This document shows, piece by piece, positions 60,614 through 64,000 of a stretch of DNA of 64,000 nt. Where the stretch lies: assembly GCA_000383295.1 (NCBI GenBank), contig KB911075.1, forward strand, positions 1 to 64,000, read 5' to 3'. The position numbers and the translations under genes are program-made. Every line of letters starts with the position of its first letter. Position 1 is the first letter of the stretch. The notes beneath the pieces were generated by a model. That model was not told where the DNA came from, made no database searches, and saw only the letters and a program-made list of their open reading frames with translations. The DNA is from Faecalispora sporosphaeroides DSM 1294. GTDB lineage: Bacteria > Bacillota > Clostridia > Oscillospirales > Acutalibacteraceae.

Positions 60614-60895
60614 ATGAGCGTTGTCATTATTGGAGGCCATGACCGCATGGTCTGTACCTACAAAGACATATGTAAGCAGTTCAACTGCAAAGCTAAGGTA
60701 TTTACGCAGCAGCCCGCAAATTTGAAAACGCAAATTGGCTGCCCCGATCTTCTGGTCCTTTTTACCAGCACGGTGTCGCACCAAATGGTGTATAGCGCGC
60801 TCCAGATGACGAAAAATACCGGAACGGCGGTCGTGCGTTCCCACAGCAGCAGCTCCTGCGCACTGAAAAACATTCTGGCAGAGCATTGCTGCTGA
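60614..60895 (+). CDS. DUF2325-family protein
   Basis: This 93-residue protein shows VVIIGGHDRM, KAKVFTQQPANL, LLVLFTSTVSHQMVYSALQMTKNT and a Ser-rich turn VRSHSSSSCALKNIL. The family is described as DUF2325, with unknown role. It often occurs near iron or oxidative-stress genes. The gene follows the 28-base palindrome by 54 bases. The small overlap with a possible upstream start of the next ORF favours the ATG at 60946 for the neighbour. Confidence 0.78.
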   Translation: MSVVIIGGHDRMVCTYKDICKQFNCKAKVFTQQPANLKTQIGCPDLLVLFTSTVSHQMVYSALQMTKNTGTAVVRSHSSSSCALKNILAEHCC

Positions 60896-60945
60896 CCGAA
60901 AGCTCCCGGGCGCCGAATCCTGTTGACGAAGGGTATGGTCGGATC

Positions 60946-61497
60946 ATGCTGGAACGTTATTTGGTGGAATATTGCGCATCCACACTGGCCGGGCTGAAAA
61001 CGGCGAGCCTTTTCAGTTATACCGGCAAAGAGAAAGAGTTGGTACGAAACGATCTTTCTGATTGGAACCGAATGTTAAACCCACGCGGCGTTTACCTGGA
61101 ATTGCTGCACAGCAATTCTGCACGCGCATTGATTTATGTTTATCGCGCTTCTGCTTTAACAGCGGATCTCAGCCGCCCGGAGGCGATTCGCTTTTTGAAT
61201 GAATACGGGTACCCTATGGGCAGCTTGTCGGACTGCCTGCATTACCTGAGGCAGCGGATTGCGCTGACTCAATCCTTCCCCCATGAAATCGGGCTGTTCT
61301 TAGGCTACCCGATTGAGGACGTGGCGGAATTTATCCGAAATCAGGGCCGCAACTGCAAATACTGCGGCATCTGGAAAGTATATCACAATGAAAACGAAGC
61401 AAAACGTCTCTTTGCTAAAATTGATAAATGCAGGGAAATTTATACCAAGCTGTTTTGCGGCGGTAGGTCGGTGCTTCAGCTGACCATCGCTGCTTAA
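60946..61497 (+). CDS. DUF3793-family protein
   Basis: This 183-residue protein has MLERYLVEYCASTLAGLKTASLFSY at the start and the conserved LNPRGVYLELLHSNSARALIYVYR. EYGYPMGSLSDCLHYLRQR, FPHEIGLFLGYPIEDVAEFIRN and CKYCGIWKVYHNENEAKRLFAK follow. DUF3793 genes are typically near feoB and flavodoxin in Clostridia; the function is unknown. A longer start at 60886 is possible. It lies in the same direction as the neighbours and is probably co-transcribed. Confidence 0.82.
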   Translation: MLERYLVEYCASTLAGLKTASLFSYTGKEKELVRNDLSDWNRMLNPRGVYLELLHSNSARALIYVYRASALTADLSRPEAIRFLNEYGYPMGSLSDCLHYLRQRIALTQSFPHEIGLFLGYPIEDVAEFIRNQGRNCKYCGIWKVYHNENEAKRLFAKIDKCREIYTKLFCGGRSVLQLTIAA

Positions 61498-61632
61498 TGA
61501 TAATGCGGGTTCGAGGCCAAAGAGGACGCGTGGCTGATTCCTCCGTTTCCGGCGGGGGAGGCAGCCGCCACACGCGCCGCTTTGATCGAGGGCCGGTATA
61601 ATTTGAAGAAACTGGAAAGGCAGTGAAAGATT

Positions 61633-62058
61633 ATGGCAAAATTGGCAGTAGTCTATTGGAGCGGCACAGGAAATACGGAAGCGATGGCAAACCTGGTGGC
61701 GGATGGCGCCCGGGAAGCCGGAGCGGATGTTTCGGTTTATACTTCCGCGGAATTTACTCCCGAGCTGGCCGATGAGTTTGAGCGCATCGCGTTCGGGTGC
61801 CCCTCTATGGGTTCGGAGCAGCTGGAAGAAAGCGAGTTCGAGCCCATGCTGGATTCCGTGAAAGAAAAGCTTTCCTCCAAGAAAGTGGCCCTGTTCGGCT
61901 CTTACGGCTGGGGCGACGGCGAGTGGATGAGAACCTGGGACAGCGACCTGCAGGGCGCCGGCGTACCGGTGATCGGCACGGTGATCGCGAACGAAGCTCC
62001 CGATGATGAGGCGGCTGAAAACTGCAAGAATTTGGGCAAGGCGCTCGCGAACGCGTGA
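61633..62058 (+). CDS. Flavodoxin
   Basis: This 141-residue electron carrier binds FMN. The phosphate-binding loop is WSGTGNTEAMANL (near residues 9-21), with GCPSMGSEQLEES and FGSYGWGDGEWM for the isoalloxazine loops, matching short-chain flavodoxins. It lacks Fe, so it replaces ferredoxin in iron-poor cells, consistent with the location in an iron-regulated cluster. AGGCAGTGAAAGATT precedes the ATG. A strong bidirectional terminator follows. Confidence 0.95.
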   Translation: MAKLAVVYWSGTGNTEAMANLVADGAREAGADVSVYTSAEFTPELADEFERIAFGCPSMGSEQLEESEFEPMLDSVKEKLSSKKVALFGSYGWGDGEWMRTWDSDLQGAGVPVIGTVIANEAPDDEAAENCKNLGKALANA

Positions 62059-62122
62059 CGGTTTCCCCACAGACATAGTTTTCTCCTGGCAGAAAGGGAA
62101 AGACCGGGTAGAGAAATCGATA

Positions 62123-62163
62123 GAGGCCGCCACAAAATGACTCTGTCATTTTGTGGCGGCCTC
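62123..62163. terminator. Bidirectional terminator between flavodoxin and hemW
   Basis: A long perfect stem: GAGGCCGCCAC..AAAATGAC pairs with GTCATTTT..GTGGCGGCCTC around TCT (19 bp). Confidence 0.88.
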
Positions 62164-62185
62164 TGCTTTTCAGGCGGATCTATTC

Positions 62186-63295
62186 TCATCCCAACAAAAT
62201 ATCTGCAATCAAAGTGTTGGAAACCAGAAACCCCTTCGGCGTAAAGCGGATGCTTTCTTCATCGCATACCACAAAGCCCTGCTCCACATAGCGGAGGGCT
62301 CTTTCCAAATATTCTTTGGGAAAGGGCCTGCCAAAGCGGCTCCGGTAGTCGTTTTGCCGCAGGCCGCCGCGCAGGCGCAGCCGCAGCATGGCGTATTCCT
62401 CCGGCGAGCCGCCGTCGCCCTCGCAGATGTTGCGCGGCTCCCGCAGGAAGGCCTCCAGATCACCGGGGCAGTAGTAGCGCCGGCCGTCGATGAATGAATG
62501 CGCAGCCGGCCCCGCCCCGTAATATTCCTCAGCGTTCCAGTATTTCAGATTATGGCGGCTCTCATAGCCGGGAACAGCGAAGTTCGACACCTCATACTGC
62601 CGGAACCCGGCCTGCTCCAGCTCGCGGCAGGCCAGGAGATACAGCTCTGCGGATTCGTCCTCATCCGGCAGAATCATATCGTCCCGGCGGTCGTAATACA
62701 CCGTTCCCCGCTCAATTTTAAGCAGGTAGGAGGAAATATGCTGCACACCGCAATCGGCGCAAAAGGCGATCGACCGCCGAAGGCTTTCACCGGTCTGCCG
62801 CTGTACCGCCAGCATCAAATCGAGGGAAATGTTGTCGAACCCGGCCTGCTGTGCTTCCCGCACCGCCTGCCGCACCTGCCCGGTGGAGTGGCGGCGCCCC
62901 AAAAGGCGCAGCTCCTCCTCATCGGCGGACTGCAGGCCCATCGAAAGGCGGTTGACCCCGGCTTTGCGCAGGGTTTCAAAAAAGCCCGGTTCGTATTCGC
63001 CGGGATTGACCTCCACCGTAATCTCCGCCCCGCTGAGGCCCCAATTTTGCCGCACGGCGTCAAGCAGCCCGGCAATGCGGGCCGCGCCCAGAACAGAGGG
63101 GGTTCCGCCGCCGAAATACACGGTGTCTGCCGCGCGGTTCAGCCGTGCGGCCGCGGCGTGCAGCAGGCGCTTCATCTGCCCGGTGTAAGCGTCTTTCTCC
63201 TCTTCCCTGCCCCGAATCGAGTAAAAATCGCAGTAGGGGCATTTCGCTTTGCAGAATGGTACATGCAGGTACAAACCTATAGGTGTGCGGCTCAT
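62186..63295 (-). CDS. hemW: Heme chaperone HemW (radical SAM)
   Basis: HemW, earlier annotated as oxygen-independent coproporphyrinogen oxidase, is a radical SAM protein that binds and hands over heme. The 369-residue protein has the 4Fe-4S motif CKAKCPYC with FYSIRG, GGGTPSVLG (SAM), VEVNPGEYEP, LSMGLQSADEEELRLLGR and SYLLKIERGT. The HemW domain YEVSNFAVPGYESRHNLKYWN is also present. It lacks the CNRC motif of true coproporphyrinogen oxidases. ATG at 63295 follows GGAGGGATT. It lies next to lepA as in many Firmicutes. Confidence 0.93.
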   Translation of the reverse strand: MSRTPIGLYLHVPFCKAKCPYCDFYSIRGREEEKDAYTGQMKRLLHAAAARLNRAADTVYFGGGTPSVLGAARIAGLLDAVRQNWGLSGAEITVEVNPGEYEPGFFETLRKAGVNRLSMGLQSADEEELRLLGRRHSTGQVRQAVREAQQAGFDNISLDLMLAVQRQTGESLRRSIAFCADCGVQHISSYLLKIERGTVYYDRRDDMILPDEDESAELYLLACRELEQAGFRQYEVSNFAVPGYESRHNLKYWNAEEYYGAGPAAHSFIDGRRYYCPGDLEAFLREPRNICEGDGGSPEEYAMLRLRLRGGLRQNDYRSRFGRPFPKEYLERALRYVEQGFVVCDEESIRFTPKGFLVSNTLIADILLG

Positions 63296-63319
63296 AATCC
63301 CTCCGTTCAAACGGTTCGT

Positions 63320-64000
63320 CTATTCGTCCAGCTTTAAAACGCTCATGAATGCGTCCTGCGGTACCTCTACGGTGCCGAGCTGGCGCATGCGCTTTTTTCC
63401 TTCCTTTTGCTTTTCCAGCAGCTTTTTCTTTCGCGTGATGTCGCCGCCATAGCACTTGGCCAGAACGTCCTTGCGCATGGCGCGTACGGTTTCGCGCGCG
63501 ATAATGCGGCCGCCGATGCACGCCTGAATCGGTACCTCGAAAAGCTGGCGCGGAATTTTCTCCGCCAGCTTTTCCGTCATTTTGCGTGCGCGTGGATATG
63601 CCTTATCCGCGTGGATGATAAATGACAGCGCGTCCACCATTTCGCCGTTGAGCAGAATATCGAGCTTGACGAGGTTCGATTTTACGTAGCCGGTCAGCTC
63701 GTAGTCAAACGAAGCGTAGCCCCGGGTGCGGCTTTTCAGCGCGTCAAAAAAGTCATAAATAATCTCGTTGAGCGGCAGGGTGTAATGAATGTCCACGCGG
63801 TCGGTATCCAGATATTTCATGTCCTGAAACACGCCGCGCCGCTCCTGGCAAAGCTCCATGATATTTCCCACATATTCCGACGGCGAGTAGATGTGCGCGT
63901 TTGTCATCGGCTCCTCCGCCACGGAGATCAGCGTCGGGTCGGGGTAGTTGGTGGGGTTGTCCACATAGACCACCTCGCCGTCCGTTTTGGTGATGCGGTA
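63320..64000 (-). CDS. lepA: Elongation factor 4 (LepA), C-terminal part (partial)
   Basis: LepA is a ribosomal GTPase that back-translocates or helps 30S biogenesis. Only the last roughly 227 residues are present; the gene runs off the window end. Visible are [32 protein letters not shown], the LepA_C domain with [23 protein letters not shown] and [63 protein letters not shown], the LepA-specific tail, is also present. It lies 24 bases upstream of hemW on the same strand. Confidence 0.97.
   Translation of the reverse strand, partial: YRITKTDGEVVYVDNPTNYPDPTLISVAEEPMTNAHIYSPSEYVGNIMELCQERRGVFQDMKYLDTDRVDIHYTLPLNEIIYDFFDALKSRTRGYASFDYELTGYVKSNLVKLDILLNGEMVDALSFIIHADKAYPRARKMTEKLAEKIPRQLFEVPIQACIGGRIIARETVRAMRKDVLAKCYGGDITRKKKLLEKQKEGKKRMRQLGTVEVPQDAFMSVLKLDE

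Noticed and set aside
61500-61600. Possible tRNA-like GGTTCGA
   Set aside because: Only the T-loop-like string GCGGGTTCGAGGCC is present; no acceptor or anticodon arms fit.

Overview
The window looks like the chromosome of an anaerobic, medium-to-high GC, spore-forming Clostridium-relative, most likely of the Oscillospirales/Ruminococcaceae type. The evidence is the SpoVT regulator, the Firmicutes order rimP-nusA-ylxR-ylxQ-infB-rbfA-nrnA-truB-ribF-rpsO-pnp, a DapL-type aminotransferase, an archaeal-type phosphoglycerate mutase, a feo iron cluster with DUF2325/DUF3793 genes, and Rnf-like membrane redox genes. The taxonomic placement is inference from gene content. No phage, transposase, CRISPR or tRNA was seen.

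Layout. 1-270 is the 3' end of a 23S rRNA gene. It is followed by two terminators, a small membrane protein with an Xre regulator, and a two-gene ABC exporter. A 5S rRNA gene with its own promoter comes only at 4.26 kb. Next come bioY under a clear BirA-type operator, a lipoprotein-like gene, rplM-rpsI, a LysR regulator divergent from dapL, a NYN-domain protein, a long non-coding stretch with a candidate small RNA (10.8-11.2 kb), and a YabE-like G5/3D cell-wall protein. 13.5-16.8 kb holds small membrane proteins, an AEC transporter, rpe and a MecA-like adaptor. 16.9-20.4 kb is a four-gene rnfC-D-E-A-like operon with no rnfG or rnfB, in which several cofactor-binding motifs are degenerate. After a D-2-hydroxyacid dehydrogenase, a lipoprotein and spoVT, 23-34 kb is the translation/RNA-maturation superoperon ending in rpsO and pnp.

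34-46 kb carries a PAP2 phosphatase, proB/proA, a membrane-anchored unknown, three small minus-strand unknowns rich in Gln or Gly, a YfcE-like phosphoesterase, a phosphohexomutase, a pair of tandem structured RNA genes (42.98-43.13 and 43.46-43.61 kb), a membrane protein with a long leader, apgM and an MBL-fold protein. 47-51 kb is a MacA/MacB-type exporter. 51-52.3 kb is non-coding and holds another candidate RNA and several copies of a dispersed intergenic repeat. 52.3-55.9 kb is an xpaC-telA-lemA-TPM run, followed by an HD-GYP protein. 56.9-62.1 kb is an iron-uptake region: a DtxR-type regulator divergent from feoA-feoA-feoB-(Cys-rich small protein), then DUF2325, DUF3793 and flavodoxin. 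Shared GTTAG-N6-CTAAC palindromes sit in both promoters. The window closes with hemW and the C-terminal part of lepA on the minus strand.

Most noteworthy: the stripped-down Rnf-like operon, the tandem cloverleaf-like RNA pair, other transcription units with good promoters and terminators but no ORF, and the palindromes that tie the iron cluster together. All functional calls are from reading motifs and context; no database search was possible.
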